Origin: Litoreibacter ascidiaceicola
GTDB taxonomy: Bacteria > Pseudomonadota > Alphaproteobacteria > Rhodobacterales > Rhodobacteraceae
Length of the DNA stretch: 64,000 nt
NCBI RefSeq assembly: GCF_900129235.1
Contig: NZ_FQUV01000003.1
Coordinates: 186,001 to 250,000, forward strand
Direction: 5' to 3'
Both the position numbers and the translations under genes were made by a program. Of this stretch, positions 11,663 to 20,992 are shown one piece after another. The stretch's first letter is position 1. Each line of letters starts with the position of its first letter. Below the pieces are notes generated by a model, which was given only the letters and a program-made list of their open reading frames with translations, did not search any database and was not told the DNA's origin.

Positions 11663-12574
11663 ATGGACCTTTCAGACAACACCCGTGGCGCCCTTTTCAT
11701 GATGGGCTCAATGACCGCCTTTACCTTGAACGACGCGTGCATGAAGTCGCTCTCGGGCGAGTTGCCGCTGTTTCAGGCTTTGCTCCTGCGATCAATTGCG
11801 GTGATTGCATTCATTAGCTTTATGGCTTGGCGGGCAGGGACGTTCCGGACCCGTATCAGTCGCAAAGACCAAATGCTGATCGCGCTGCGCACCGTTGTGG
11901 AAATCGCTGCGGCGTATTTCTTCATTTCCGCATTGTTCCACCTGCCAATTGCCGACGTCACAGCAATTCTCCAAGCCCTGCCTTTGACCGTCACACTCGC
12001 GGGGGCTGTGTTTCTGGGGGAGGCCGTCGGTTGGAAACGCTTGATGGCGATTTTGGTCGGTTTCGCAGGGGTCATGCTGATCTTGCGCCCGCCCTTCCTT
12101 TTCGGGGAGGGAAGCGGGTTTTCCGTCTACTCCATATATGTGCTGCTGGCGGTGGTCTGTGTGACTGTGCGCGACCTGTGCGCGCGCCGTATCTCTGCCG
12201 CGGTGCCGTCCATGACCATTGCTCTTGCGGCGGCGGTCGGAGTGATGTCGCTTGGTGCCGTCGGCAGTATAACGCAACCTTGGCAACCGGTCAGCGTGAC
12301 GTCGGTTATGTGGCTGGCGGGTGCGAGCTTCTTCGTGATCGGCGGCTATATCTTTTCCGTCTCGGCAATGCGCTCGGGGGAAATCGGGTTCGTCGCTCCG
12401 TTCCGGTACACAAGTCTGGTTGTAGCTCTGATTTTAGGGTTGTTCTTGTTTGGCGAGTGGCCAGACAGATTGACCATGCTCGGCTCTGGGATCGTTGTCG
12501 CGACCGGGCTGTTCACGCTCTACCGTGAACGCCTAACAGCCAAACGGCAGCACCTTGGGCTCAGACCAAGATAA
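11663..12574 (+). CDS. DMT-superfamily (EamA-type) permease
   Basis: The roughly 303-residue protein has about ten hydrophobic segments in two homologous halves, as in EamA/RhaT transporters. MDLSDNTRGALFMMGSM is the probable start (11663); the frame runs further upstream to 11582 but that part is polar and unlike the family. Family members export or import small metabolites such as amino acids; the substrate cannot be told from sequence. The gene stands alone between the rpoBC unit and the str operon. Confidence 0.8.
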   Translation: MDLSDNTRGALFMMGSMTAFTLNDACMKSLSGELPLFQALLLRSIAVIAFISFMAWRAGTFRTRISRKDQMLIALRTVVEIAAAYFFISALFHLPIADVTAILQALPLTVTLAGAVFLGEAVGWKRLMAILVGFAGVMLILRPPFLFGEGSGFSVYSIYVLLAVVCVTVRDLCARRISAAVPSMTIALAAAVGVMSLGAVGSITQPWQPVSVTSVMWLAGASFFVIGGYIFSVSAMRSGEIGFVAPFRYTSLVVALILGLFLFGEWPDRLTMLGSGIVVATGLFTLYRERLTAKRQHLGLRPR

Positions 12575-12614
12575 GACGCGACAGGAATTCGAGGCCTTAT
12601 CCGACCTGCACCTG

Positions 12615-12643
12615 TTGACACTATTGGCGACTCCGCATATCAC
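12615..12643 (+). promoter_or_regulatory. Sigma70-type promoter candidate for the str operon
   Basis: TTGACA (12615-12620) and TATCAC (12638-12643) are separated by 17 bases, an almost consensus arrangement, about 220 bases ahead of rpsL. The long leader has room for regulation but no clear fold was recognised. Confidence 0.6.
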
Positions 12644-12863
12644 GCGCGCAATCAGGTCGGGGATCGCTCGGCTTGCACTCAAAATTTAGTGGTCACGATC
12701 CGGACACTTATTCGTCCCGATCCTCTGTAATCCCACCGCGCGGATCCCAGGTAGGGTAACCCGCTGCGGGTCTTTGTGTTTGCGGACGCGTAAATACAAC
12801 CAAGAATTAGCGGGCTGCGCGCGTGTGGCCCAAACGAAGTTGAAACCAAGGGGACGATCCTCC

Positions 12864-13235
12864 ATGCCAACGATCCAACAGCTGATCCGCAAACCGCGCC
12901 AGCCAAAACGCAAGACTTCCAAGTCTCAGCACCTCGAGCAATGCCCGCAAAAGCGTGGCGTTTGTACTCGTGTTTATACCACGACACCAAAGAAGCCGAA
13001 CTCCGCTATGCGGAAGGTCGCCAAAGTGCGCCTGACAAACGGTTTCGAGGTTATCTCGTACATCGGTGGTGAGAGCCACAACCTTCAGGAGCACTCTGTG
13101 GTTCTGATCCGCGGCGGTCGCGTAAAAGACCTTCCGGGTGTCCGTTACCACATCCTGCGCGGTGTGTTGGATACCCAAGGCGTTAAAGATCGTAAGCAAC
13201 GTCGTTCGAAATACGGCGCGAAGCGTCCGAAGTAA
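12864..13235 (+). CDS. rpsL: 30S ribosomal protein S12
   Basis: S12 of 123 residues begins at the ATG at 12864 ([16 protein letters not shown], the universal S12 start); the frame remains open for 30 codons upstream but that is leader. The decoding-site segment [12 protein letters not shown] keeps the Lys that streptomycin-resistant mutants change, so the sequence looks streptomycin-sensitive. It is the first gene of rpsL-rpsG-fusA-tuf. Confidence 0.98.
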   Translation: MPTIQQLIRKPRQPKRKTSKSQHLEQCPQKRGVCTRVYTTTPKKPNSAMRKVAKVRLTNGFEVISYIGGESHNLQEHSVVLIRGGRVKDLPGVRYHILRGVLDTQGVKDRKQRRSKYGAKRPK

Positions 13236-13247
13236 GGAAGAGATTAC

Positions 13248-13718
13248 ATGTCACGTCGTCACGCCGCTGAAAAACGCGAGATTCTGCCGGACGCCAAATT
13301 TGGCGACCGCGTTCTGAGCAAATTTATGAACAACCTGATGATCGACGGCAAGAAATCTGCCGCCGAGCGCATCGTATACAACGCCTTTGATCGCGTTGAA
13401 GCCAAGCTGAAGAAAGCTCCTGTGGAAGTGTTCCACGAAGCTCTCGAGCTGATCAAGCCTTCCGTCGAAGTGCGTTCGCGCCGCGTCGGTGGTGCTACCT
13501 ACCAGGTTCCTGTCGAAGTGCGCCCCGAGCGCCGCGAAGCCCTGGCCATCCGTTGGTTGATCAAAGCTGCGCGTTCGCGCAACGAGCACACAATGGAAGA
13601 GCGTCTTGCAGGCGAATTGATGGATGCCGTGAACTCCCGTGGTTCCGCCGTCAAGAAGCGTGAAGACACACATAAGATGGCCGACGCTAACAAAGCGTTC
13701 AGCCACTACCGCTGGTAA
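13248..13718 (+). CDS. rpsG: 30S ribosomal protein S7
   Basis: At 156 residues it matches S7 over its length ([20 protein letters not shown]...), including the [16 protein letters not shown] beta-hairpin that contacts the E site. S7 nucleates assembly of the 30S head and is the str-operon translational repressor in E. coli. AAGGAAG precedes the ATG, and the gap from rpsL is 12 bases. Confidence 0.98.
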   Translation: MSRRHAAEKREILPDAKFGDRVLSKFMNNLMIDGKKSAAERIVYNAFDRVEAKLKKAPVEVFHEALELIKPSVEVRSRRVGGATYQVPVEVRPERREALAIRWLIKAARSRNEHTMEERLAGELMDAVNSRGSAVKKREDTHKMADANKAFSHYRW

Positions 13719-13733
13719 GGGAGCGCATCTGAT

Positions 13734-15854
13734 ATGGCACGCGACTATCCCCTCGAACGCTACCGGAACTTCGGTATTATTGCGCACATTGATGCCGGTA
13801 AAACCACATGTTCCGAGCGTATCCTGTTCTATACAGGCAAATCCCACAACATCGGCGAAGTGCACGATGGCGCAGCAACCATGGACTGGATGGAGCAAGA
13901 GCAGGAGCGTGGCATCACGATCACCTCTGCTGCGACAACCACGTTCTGGGAGCGCACTGAGAACGGCGTCGAGCCTGACTCTCTGAAGCACCGCATGAAC
14001 ATCATCGACACACCGGGCCACGTTGACTTCACGATCGAAGTCGAGCGTTCCTTGGCTGTTCTCGATGGTGCCGTGACCGTTCTTGACGGTAACGCTGGTG
14101 TCGAGCCGCAAACCGAAACTGTTTGGCGTCAGGCTGATCGCTATAAGGTCCCGCGGATCGTGTTCGTTAACAAAATGGACAAGATCGGCGCAGACTTCTT
14201 TAACTGCGTTCGCATGATCGAAGACCGCACAGGCGCAACCGCTATTCCGGTTGGTATCCCGATTGGTGCCGAAACCGAACTCGAAGGTCTTATCGACCTC
14301 GTGACTATGGAAGAGTGGCTGTGGCAGGGTGAAGACCTTGGTGCATCCTGGATCAAAGCTCCGATCCGCGACAGTCTGAAAGCGCAAGCCGACGAATGGC
14401 GTGGCAAAATGATCGAAGCCGCCGTCGAAATGGACGACGACGCGATGGAAGCCTACCTGATGGACGCCGTCGAGCCGGACGTTAAATCTCTGCGCGCTTT
14501 GCTGCGCAAGGGTTGTCTGGCGCTGAAATTTGTTCCGGTTCTGGGTGGTTCTGCATTCAAGAACAAAGGTGTTCAGCCGCTGCTTAACGCTGTTATCGAC
14601 TACCTGCCGTCTCCAATGGACGTTGTCGACTACATGGGCTTTAAGCCGGGCGACGAGACAGAAACACGTGACATTCCGCGCCGTGCGGATGACAACATGC
14701 CGTTCTCTGGCCTTGCGTTCAAAATCATGAACGACCCTTACATGGGGACGTTGACGTTCACACGTATCTACTCTGGCAAGCTCGCCAAGGGTGATAACCT
14801 GATGAACACCACTAAAGGCAACAAAGAGCGTATCGGCCGTATGGTTATGATGCACTCGAACAAGCAAGAAGAGATCACCGAAGCGTTTGCTGGTGACATC
14901 ATCGCGCTTGCCGGTCTGAAAAACACCACCACGGGCGACACTTTGTCGGACGAAAAAGAGCAGGTGGTGCTGGAAACGATGACATTCCCCGATCCAGTGA
15001 TCGAGATTGCCGTCGAGCCGAAGACAAAAGCCGACCAAGAGAAAATGTCTCTGGGCCTGCAACGTCTGGCTGCCGAGGATCCATCCTTCCGCGTGGAGAC
15101 CGACATCGAGTCCGGTCAAACCATCATGAAGGGCATGGGCGAACTTCACCTCGATATCCTTGTGGACCGTTTGAAGCGCGAATTCAAAGTTGAAGCCAAC
15201 ATTGGTGCGCCTCAGGTTGCTTACCGCGAGACCATTGGTCACGAGGTCGAGCACACCTACACCCACAAGAAACAGTCGGGTGGTTCTGGTCAGTTCGGCG
15301 AAGTGAAAATGATCATTTCCCCGACAGAGCCGGGCGAAGGTTACTCGTTTGAAAGCAAGATCGTCGGTGGTGCTATTCCGAAGGAATACATCCCAGGTGT
15401 TGAAAAAGGTATCTTGTCCGTTATGGATAGCGGCCCGCTGGCTGGCTTCCCCGTGATCGACTTCAAGGTGGCCTTGATCGACGGTAAGTTCCACGACGTT
15501 GACTCCAGCATTTTGGCATTCGAGATCGCAGCACGTATGTGTATGCGTGAAGGGATGCGCAAAGCTGGCGCCAAACTGTTGGAACCTGTGATGAAGGTCG
15601 AAGTTGTGACACCGGAAGAATATACCGGCGGCATCATCGGTGACCTGACATCGCGTCGTGGTCAGGTGCAGGGTCAAGATACACGCGGCAACGCGATTGC
15701 TATCGACGCCACCGTGCCTTTGGCGAACATGTTCGGCTACATCAACACGCTGCGGTCGATGTCTTCTGGTCGTGCGAACTTCACCATGCAGTTCGATCAC
15801 TACGAGCCAGTGCCACACGCGATCTCTGAAGAAATTCAGGCCAAATTTGCATAA
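13734..15854 (+). CDS. fusA: Elongation factor G
   Basis: The 706-residue translational GTPase shows the G1 loop AHIDAGKTT (near residue 18), the G3 DTPGHVDF and G4 NKMDK, then domains II-V with the GQFGEVK segment of domain IV. It catalyses ribosome translocation and, with RRF, recycling. It is co-transcribed with rpsG (15-base gap). The C-terminus has no extension. Confidence 0.98.
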   Translation: MARDYPLERYRNFGIIAHIDAGKTTCSERILFYTGKSHNIGEVHDGAATMDWMEQEQERGITITSAATTTFWERTENGVEPDSLKHRMNIIDTPGHVDFTIEVERSLAVLDGAVTVLDGNAGVEPQTETVWRQADRYKVPRIVFVNKMDKIGADFFNCVRMIEDRTGATAIPVGIPIGAETELEGLIDLVTMEEWLWQGEDLGASWIKAPIRDSLKAQADEWRGKMIEAAVEMDDDAMEAYLMDAVEPDVKSLRALLRKGCLALKFVPVLGGSAFKNKGVQPLLNAVIDYLPSPMDVVDYMGFKPGDETETRDIPRRADDNMPFSGLAFKIMNDPYMGTLTFTRIYSGKLAKGDNLMNTTKGNKERIGRMVMMHSNKQEEITEAFAGDIIALAGLKNTTTGDTLSDEKEQVVLETMTFPDPVIEIAVEPKTKADQEKMSLGLQRLAAEDPSFRVETDIESGQTIMKGMGELHLDILVDRLKREFKVEANIGAPQVAYRETIGHEVEHTYTHKKQSGGSGQFGEVKMIISPTEPGEGYSFESKIVGGAIPKEYIPGVEKGILSVMDSGPLAGFPVIDFKVALIDGKFHDVDSSILAFEIAARMCMREGMRKAGAKLLEPVMKVEVVTPEEYTGGIIGDLTSRRGQVQGQDTRGNAIAIDATVPLANMFGYINTLRSMSSGRANFTMQFDHYEPVPHAISEEIQAKFA

Positions 15855-15860
15855 TTCCGG

Positions 15861-15879
15861 TGCGCGCCTCGGGCGCGCA
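15861..15879 (+). other. Hairpin between fusA and tuf
   Basis: TGCGCGCC pairs perfectly with GGCGCGCA around a three-base loop seven bases after the fusA stop. There is no T tract, so it may act in mRNA processing or stability, not termination. Confidence 0.45.
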
Positions 15880-15945
15880 TCGTCCCACTTCTAAGGCATC
15901 GGGTCTGACCCGCCGTCTGAACATACAAAAAATCAGGAGGCCATC

Positions 15946-17121
15946 ATGGCTAAGGAAAAGTTTGAACGCTCTAAACCACACGTCAACATCGGCACAATCG
16001 GCCACGTTGACCACGGCAAAACCACGCTGACAGCAGCGATCACCAAGTATTTCGGTGACTTCCAAGCGTATGACCAAATCGACGGCGCGCCCGAAGAAAA
16101 AGCCCGCGGCATCACGATCTCGACCGCGCATGTCGAGTACGAGACCGAAAACCGCCACTACGCCCACGTTGACTGCCCCGGCCACGCCGACTACGTCAAA
16201 AACATGATCACCGGTGCCGCCCAAATGGACGGCGCGATCCTGGTTGTGAACGCGGCTGACGGCCCGATGCCACAGACCCGTGAGCACATCCTGCTGGGCC
16301 GCCAGGTTGGCATCCCGAAGATGGTCGTTTACATGAACAAAGTTGACCAAGTGGATGACGACGAGCTGCTCGAGCTGGTTGAAATGGAAATCCGCGAGCT
16401 GCTGTCCTCCTACGACTACCCTGGCGACGACATTCCAGTGATCCCGGGCTCCGCTCTGGCCGCTATGGAAGGCCGCGACCCGGAAATCGGCGAGGAGTCC
16501 ATCCGCAAGCTGATGGCCGCTGTTGACGAATACATCCCAACGCCAGAGCGGGCTGTGGACCAGCCGTTCCTGCTGCCGATCGAGGACGTGTTCTCGATCT
16601 CCGGTCGCGGCACGGTTGTCACCGGCCGTATCGAGCGCGGTGTGGTTAACGTGGGTGACGAGCTGTCCATCGTGGGCATCCGTGACACCACAAAAACCAC
16701 CTGTACCGGTGTTGAAATGTTCCGCAAACTGCTGGATCGCGGTGAAGCAGGCGACAACGTCGGCGTCCTGCTGCGCGGCATCGACCGTGACGGCGTTGAG
16801 CGTGGTCAGGTTCTGGTCAAGCCGGGTTCGGTGACACCACACACCAAGTTCGAGGCCGAGGCGTATATCCTCACCAAGGAAGAGGGTGGCCGTCACACGC
16901 CGTTCTTCGCGAACTACCGTCCACAGTTCTACTTCCGGACAACAGACGTCACGGGCACCGTTAACCTGCCAGAAGGCACGGAAATGGTTATGCCGGGCGA
17001 CAACCTGAAGTTCGACGTCGAGCTGATCGCGCCGATCGCCATGGAGCAAGGCCTCCGCTTCGCGATCCGCGAAGGTGGCCGCACTGTTGGCGCTGGTGTT
17101 GTGTCTAAAATCACGGATTGA
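15946..17121 (+). CDS. tuf: Elongation factor Tu
   Basis: This 391-residue EF-Tu has G1 [10 protein letters not shown]3 [13 protein letters not shown]4 NKVD and the three standard domains; it delivers aminoacyl-tRNA to the ribosome. AGGAGG lies seven bases ahead of the ATG, a very strong binding site. Related genomes often carry a second tuf copy next to secE-nusG, which is not in this window. The 3' flank carries a symmetric RNA stem-loop and a terminator that closes the str operon. Confidence 0.98.
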   Translation: MAKEKFERSKPHVNIGTIGHVDHGKTTLTAAITKYFGDFQAYDQIDGAPEEKARGITISTAHVEYETENRHYAHVDCPGHADYVKNMITGAAQMDGAILVVNAADGPMPQTREHILLGRQVGIPKMVVYMNKVDQVDDDELLELVEMEIRELLSSYDYPGDDIPVIPGSALAAMEGRDPEIGEESIRKLMAAVDEYIPTPERAVDQPFLLPIEDVFSISGRGTVVTGRIERGVVNVGDELSIVGIRDTTKTTCTGVEMFRKLLDRGEAGDNVGVLLRGIDRDGVERGQVLVKPGSVTPHTKFEAEAYILTKEEGGRHTPFFANYRPQFYFRTTDVTGTVNLPEGTEMVMPGDNLKFDVELIAPIAMEQGLRFAIREGGRTVGAGVVSKITD

Positions 17122-17138
17122 TTTTGGAAACACGCCAC

Positions 17139-17176
17139 GTGGGTGGAAGTTGCTCGCAAGAGCAATGAGAACCCAC
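17139..17176 (+). other. Two-tier stem-loop in the tuf 3' region
   Basis: Outer stem GTGGGT(17139-17144)/ACCCAC(17171-17176) and inner stem TTGCTC(17150-17155)/GAGCAA(17160-17165) enclose a symmetric 5x5 internal loop (GGAAG / TGAGA) and a GCAA tetraloop. It lies between the stop codon and the terminator and is not a tRNA. Confidence 0.5.
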
Positions 17177-17194
17177 TCAGGTGTTGCTAAACAG

Positions 17195-17224
17195 AAGGCC
17201 GCTTCCGAAGGGAGGCGGCCTTTT
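17195..17224 (+). terminator. Terminator of the str operon
   Basis: AAGGCCGC (17195-17202) pairs with GCGGCCTT around an imperfect upper stem and is followed by TTTT. It separates tuf from the S10 block. Confidence 0.8.
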
Positions 17225-17244
17225 GCGTTTGAAGTGCTTTAGAA

Positions 17245-18036
17245 TTAGCCATCTGGCGTCATATTTAACCTAATATTGCAGTACTCTACCGCTCCACCCA
17301 TTGGAATGGTTTGACGCTCAAGTCCACTTCCGCAGTCATAGTCCAAAACAACATCGAAACTTACTAAACCAATCGGATCGGAAATGTCCTCAATTTTCCC
17401 AAATAGCCGTTCATCACTGTTGTTCGGGAAATCATCTTGCGCGTAGAAATCTACTGGCAATGCGAGAGAATTTGGCCCACGGGCTTCATCGCAATATCCA
17501 GCATTAACTACCCGCTTTTTACTCTGGGTTTCGCCCCCAAATTCTACAACGAAACTTGTCGGGAGCAGGGTTACAAACTCCAAAACAAGTATTTGTTTGC
17601 TGGCAAAGTTACCAAGTTGAATATGGAAGGCATTGCCGGCTAACTCTTCAACAAAATATTCATTCTTCGAGACGTTGTTATCAGAATAAAAATTTACCGC
17701 CGCGAGGTGGTTGGACGAAATATTCAATGGAGCCACGAAGACTGAGCTGTTGGGCACAGGCACTTCACTATGATTTACAACAATAACCTTTGCTTGCTGC
17801 AGAAATGGGTAGTGGCCAGCTGAGTGCGTTTTGCTGGTCTGCCCATCTGACGAACTTACAAGGAGAGTGGCATTCCTTAACGGTGTACAAACTATGACTT
17901 CAATCCCACGTTTGGGGCCAACTACAACTTGAAGCCAATCAGTGAAATATGACTGAATAAAGGGTCCGAATAGAAAGCTGACGAACGCTATGCACACTGT
18001 CCACTTTAGTATATTAGCTTTTGCCCAAGTCATCAT
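17245..18036 (-). CDS. Membrane-anchored hypothetical protein inserted between tuf and rpsJ
   Basis: The product of about 263 residues has one N-terminal membrane segment (WTVCIAFVSFLFGPFIQSYF, near residues 11-30) and a long hydrophilic, beta-rich remainder, presumably outside the membrane. The start is uncertain: ATG at 18036 or 18033, or TTG at 18057; a GGAG lies about 12 bases before the first ATG. Its DNA is visibly richer in A and T than the neighbouring ribosomal genes and it runs against them, which suggests acquisition. No family was recognised. Four Cys residues are scattered in the C-terminal domain. Confidence 0.6.
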   Translation of the reverse strand: MMTWAKANILKWTVCIAFVSFLFGPFIQSYFTDWLQVVVGPKRGIEVIVCTPLRNATLLVSSSDGQTSKTHSAGHYPFLQQAKVIVVNHSEVPVPNSSVFVAPLNISSNHLAAVNFYSDNNVSKNEYFVEELAGNAFHIQLGNFASKQILVLEFVTLLPTSFVVEFGGETQSKKRVVNAGYCDEARGPNSLALPVDFYAQDDFPNNSDERLFGKIEDISDPIGLVSFDVVLDYDCGSGLERQTIPMGGAVEYCNIRLNMTPDG

Positions 18037-18160
18037 GTGGGTGCGTTTCTCCGTCAATCGGCCGCATACGGCATTACTATTTAAGCTATGATGTAAGCAA
18101 CGGCTTGGGGGCGCAACTAATCAAAACTCGCGCACTTGCTCCAAGCTCATACAAAACCCC

Positions 18161-18189
18161 TTGCCACACACAGCGACTCCCCCTAAAGA
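18161..18189 (+). promoter_or_regulatory. Sigma70-like promoter candidate for rpsJ-rplC-rplD-rplW
   Basis: TTGCCA (18161-18166) and TAAAGA (18184-18189) with a 17-base spacer, about 125 bases ahead of rpsJ. The pattern resembles the candidates before rpmC and rplO. Confidence 0.4.
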
Positions 18190-18315
18190 ACCCACACGGA
18201 ACAGGGGTACGCCATGCGTGCCCTTCTTTTGTTTCGGAAAAATAGACGCGATGAGGGTGCCGGATGAGCCGCCATCCTCCAATCCGTTAAGACCTCATTT
18301 CGAGGGATATATGTC

Positions 18316-18627
18316 ATGGCAGCTAGCCAAAACATTCGCATCCGCCTGAAGGCGTTTGACTACCGGGTCCTGGATGCATCTACCCAAGAGATCGTAAACA
18401 CTGCAAAGCGCACCGGCGCTGACGTTCGTGGCCCGATCCCTTTGCCCAACAAAATTGAAAAATTCACCGTTCTGCGTGGCCCACACGTGGACAAAAAATC
18501 CCGCGATCAGTTCGAGATCCGCACGCATAAGCGTCTGCTCGACATTGTTGACCCAACACCGCAAACCGTGGACGCGCTGATGAAGCTCGACCTGGCTGCT
18601 GGCGTTGACGTCCAGATCTCGGTTTAA
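18316..18627 (+). CDS. rpsJ: 30S ribosomal protein S10 (NusE)
   Basis: The 103-residue S10 sequence is complete and typical ([20 protein letters not shown], then the [17 protein letters not shown] loop). Besides its role in the 30S head, S10 binds NusB and NusG in transcription antitermination. GAGGG precedes the ATG. It opens the S10 block; the upstream gene faces away and belongs to an insertion. Confidence 0.98.
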   Translation: MAASQNIRIRLKAFDYRVLDASTQEIVNTAKRTGADVRGPIPLPNKIEKFTVLRGPHVDKKSRDQFEIRTHKRLLDIVDPTPQTVDALMKLDLAAGVDVQISV

Positions 18628-18642
18628 GGAGGGCTTCTTGAT

Positions 18643-19512
18643 ATGTTGCGCTCTGGTGTAATTGCGAAGAAGGTCGGCATGACCCGCCTCTTCATGGAAG
18701 ACGGCAAGCAGATCCCTGTGACCGTTCTTCAACTCGACAAGCTGGAAGTGGTTGCCAACCGCACCATGGAGAAGGACGGCTACACAGCTGTTCAGCTCGG
18801 TGCTGGCACTGCCAAAGCCAAACGGACTTCTAAAGCCATGCGCGGCCACTTCGCCGCTGCAAAGGTGGAGCCTAAGCGCAAGATCGCTGAGTTCCGCGTT
18901 GCTGAGGAAAACCTGATCCCCGTTGGTGAAGAAATCATCGCGGCCCACTACTTTGAGGGTCAATTCGTGGATGTTGCCGGTACGTCTATCGGTAAGGGTT
19001 TCCAAGGTGCGATGAAGCGTCACAACTTCGGGGGCCTGCGCGCTACTCACGGTGTGTCCATCTCTCACCGCTCGCACGGCTCGACGGGTCAGTGTCAGGA
19101 TCCTGGCAAGGTTTTCAAAGGCAAGAAAATGGCCGGCCACATGGGCGCTGCCCGCGTGACCACGCAGAACCTGCAAGTGATCAAAACCGACAACGAGCGC
19201 GGCCTGATCATGATCAAAGGCGCCGTTCCCGGCTCCAAAGGTGGCTGGGTCACCGTTAAAGACGCGGTGAAGAAGCCATTGTCTGAAAACGTGATCTTCC
19301 CTGCTGCGCTGGCCTCCGCTGCCCGTGAAGCGATGAAAGCCGCAGACGAAGCCGCCGCCGCCGCTGAAGCCGAAGCAACCGCAGCAGCAGAAGCAGCAGC
19401 CGCAGAAGCTGCCGCCGCTGAAGAAGCCGCAATGAAAGAAGCAGAAGCATCCATTGACGCTGATAAAGCCGAAGGCGATGCACCTGAAGGAGACAAGTCC
19501 GATGAAAGCTGA
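18643..19512 (+). CDS. rplC: 50S ribosomal protein L3 with long Ala/Glu-rich tail
   Basis: Residues 1 to about 226 are ordinary L3, including the Gln in [20 protein letters not shown] that PrmB methylates in other bacteria. Residues 227-289 form an extra tail made almost only of Ala, Glu, Asp and Lys, predicted helical then disordered and acidic at the end. E. coli L3 has 209 residues. The last 11 bases overlap rplD, whose ribosome binding site (GGAG) lies inside the codons for the tail, so the tail DNA also serves the next gene. Confidence 0.96.
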   Translation: MLRSGVIAKKVGMTRLFMEDGKQIPVTVLQLDKLEVVANRTMEKDGYTAVQLGAGTAKAKRTSKAMRGHFAAAKVEPKRKIAEFRVAEENLIPVGEEIIAAHYFEGQFVDVAGTSIGKGFQGAMKRHNFGGLRATHGVSISHRSHGSTGQCQDPGKVFKGKKMAGHMGAARVTTQNLQVIKTDNERGLIMIKGAVPGSKGGWVTVKDAVKKPLSENVIFPAALASAAREAMKAADEAAAAAEAEATAAAEAAAAEAAAAEEAAMKEAEASIDADKAEGDAPEGDKSDES

Positions 19513-20122
19513 TGCCATCAATCTGGACGGCAAGAAGGCTGGCTCGGTAGAGCTGTCTGACGCCATCTTCGGCCTTGAGCCACGTGCGGACATTCTGCAC
19601 CGTGTGGTTCGCTGGCAGCGCAACAACGCACAGGCCGGCACCCACAAGGTGAAGACCCGTTCGGAAGTTAACTACTCGACCAAGAAGATCTACCGCCAAA
19701 AAGGCACCGGTGGCGCTCGCCACGGCGCACGCTCGGCTCCGATCTTCCGCGGTGGTGGTGTCTACAAAGGCCCAACACCTCGCAGCCACGGCCACGAGCT
19801 TCCCAAGAAGGTTCGTAAGCTTGGCCTGATGCACGCCCTGTCCGCCAAAGCGGTTGCAGGCGAGTTGGTCATCATCGACAGCATCAACATCAAAGATGTG
19901 AAAACCAAGACCTTGGCCGCACAGATCAAGGAACTGGGTTGGAAACGCGCTTTGATCATTGATGGTGCCGACGTGAACGCTGACTTCGTTCAAGCTGCCC
20001 GCAACATCGCTGGTCTGGACGTTCTGCCTACAATGGGCGCCAACGTCTTCGACATCCTGAAACGTGACACTTTGGTTATCACCAAAGCCGGTCTCGAAGC
20101 ACTGGAGGCTCGCCTGTCATGA
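19502..20122 (+). CDS. rplD: 50S ribosomal protein L4
   Basis: The 206-residue L4 begins at the ATG at 19502 ([14 protein letters not shown]), which overlaps the end of rplC and has AAGGAG about nine bases upstream; an in-frame start 48 bases earlier is ignored. The exit-tunnel loop segment [20 protein letters not shown] is present. In E. coli L4 represses the whole S10 operon through a leader upstream of rpsJ; no matching leader was identified here. Confidence 0.97.
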   Translation: MKADAINLDGKKAGSVELSDAIFGLEPRADILHRVVRWQRNNAQAGTHKVKTRSEVNYSTKKIYRQKGTGGARHGARSAPIFRGGGVYKGPTPRSHGHELPKKVRKLGLMHALSAKAVAGELVIIDSINIKDVKTKTLAAQIKELGWKRALIIDGADVNADFVQAARNIAGLDVLPTMGANVFDILKRDTLVITKAGLEALEARLS

Positions 20123-20415
20123 GCACGAAGTCTGAGCACTACGACGTGATCCGCAAGCCGCTGATCACCGAGAAAGCCACACTGGCCTCGGAGAACAACG
20201 CGGTTGTGTTTGAAGTCGACATCGCGGCCAACAAGCCGATGATCAAAGAAGCAGTGGAAACACTCTTCGGCGTCAAGGTGAAGGCGGTTAACACCACCAT
20301 CACCAAAGGTAAGGTCAAGCGCTTCCGGGGTCAGCCCGGTCGCCGCAAAGACGTGAAGAAGGCGTATGTTACCCTCGAAGAAGGTAACACGATCGACGTC
20401 TCTACCGGTCTGTAA
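20119..20415 (+). CDS. rplW: 50S ribosomal protein L23
   Basis: This is a 98-residue L23 that overlaps the rplD stop by four bases (ATGA). It sits at the tunnel exit, where trigger factor and SRP dock. The C-terminal codons for [20 protein letters not shown] are of interest because a 29-base piece of them is repeated at 20931-20959. The gene is followed by a palindrome and a strong terminator, so the S10 operon is cut here. Confidence 0.97.
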   Translation: MSTKSEHYDVIRKPLITEKATLASENNAVVFEVDIAANKPMIKEAVETLFGVKVKAVNTTITKGKVKRFRGQPGRRKDVKKAYVTLEEGNTIDVSTGL

Positions 20416-20418
20416 ATG

Positions 20419-20443
20419 GTCGGCGGGGTGATCCCTGCCCGAC
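20419..20443. repeat. REP-like GC palindrome, copy 1
   Basis: GTCGGCGGGG / CCCTGCCCGAC with a TGAT loop, directly after rplW. It resembles the palindromes at 31637-31654 and 37507-37532. Confidence 0.45.
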
Positions 20444-20457
20444 GCATAGAATTGAAG

Positions 20458-20485
20458 AAGCCCCGCTTGGAAAAGTGGGGCTTTT
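20458..20485 (+). terminator. Terminator after rplW
   Basis: AAGCCCCGCTT (20458-20468) pairs with AAGTGGGGCTT (20473-20483) with one wobble and is followed by a T5 run overlapping the stem end. Confidence 0.85.
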
Positions 20486-20632
20486 TCTATTCCTTCGTCC
20501 GTTCGCTTGTTCTGCGTCACCAAACGCCCGCTAGAGCCCCTCTGTGACTGGATCCCGCTACAGGTCCTGACAGCGCGCTAAGATATGGGCCGTTTTTGTG
20601 GTAGAATGGAACAACAAATGATGGAGGGGAAT

Positions 20633-20923
20633 ATGAGCTACGTAACAATAACAACTTGGGAAATCGCAGATGGTGTGGATTACCATATATCCTTGCGTGC
20701 GATCGAAGAGAAACGCCTACCCGCTTTGAAAGGTTTTGGGGCGAGCCGTATAACGGTGATCCGCACCAGCGAGCGAACCAGTGCTGCCATAACTGTATGG
20801 CCAGACAAGGCCACGAGGGACGCCGCCGAGTTGAAAATCGACGAAGTGCGCAGATCTGTCCATACGGAGGACAAGACCCGGATGACTGGTGAGATGAAGG
20901 GCGAAATTGTCGCGGATCTCTAA
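20633..20923 (+). CDS. Small ABM-like (dimeric ferredoxin-fold) protein
   Basis: The ATG at 20633 follows GAGGGG at good spacing and gives 96 residues (MSYVTITTWEIADG...). The pattern of a beta strand, helix, strand, strand with TVIRTSERTSAAITVWPDK resembles the antibiotic-biosynthesis-monooxygenase-like / dimeric alpha-beta barrel family, whose members are often heme- or quinone-handling enzymes or stress proteins. The catalytic residues cannot be judged from sequence, so no reaction is assigned. It lies in the insertion between rplW and rplB. Confidence 0.6.
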   Translation: MSYVTITTWEIADGVDYHISLRAIEEKRLPALKGFGASRITVIRTSERTSAAITVWPDKATRDAAELKIDEVRRSVHTEDKTRMTGEMKGEIVADL

Positions 20924-20930
20924 TGCCAAG

Positions 20931-20959
20931 ATCACCAAAGGTAAGGTCAAGCGTTTCCG
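20931..20959 (+). pseudogene. Duplicated fragment of rplW
   Basis: These 29 bases match rplW 20299-20327 at 28 positions (ATCACCAAAGGTAAGGTCAA and onwards), encoding ITKGKVKRF in both. They start eight bases after the stop of the 20633 gene. Similarity ends on both sides, so this is a remnant and not a working copy. Confidence 0.75.
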
Positions 20960-20992
20960 AGATACGCAAAGCTCGGAAACAAGCCGCAGGCG

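Noticed and set aside
13251-15818. Minus-strand open frame of 855 codons opposite rpsG and fusA
   Set aside because: Antisense shadow with the same His/Val-rich composition; no recognised domain.
17122-17194. A tRNA gene after tuf, as in some alphaproteobacteria
   Set aside because: The paired arms do not form a cloverleaf and there is no T-loop; it is a plain two-tier hairpin.
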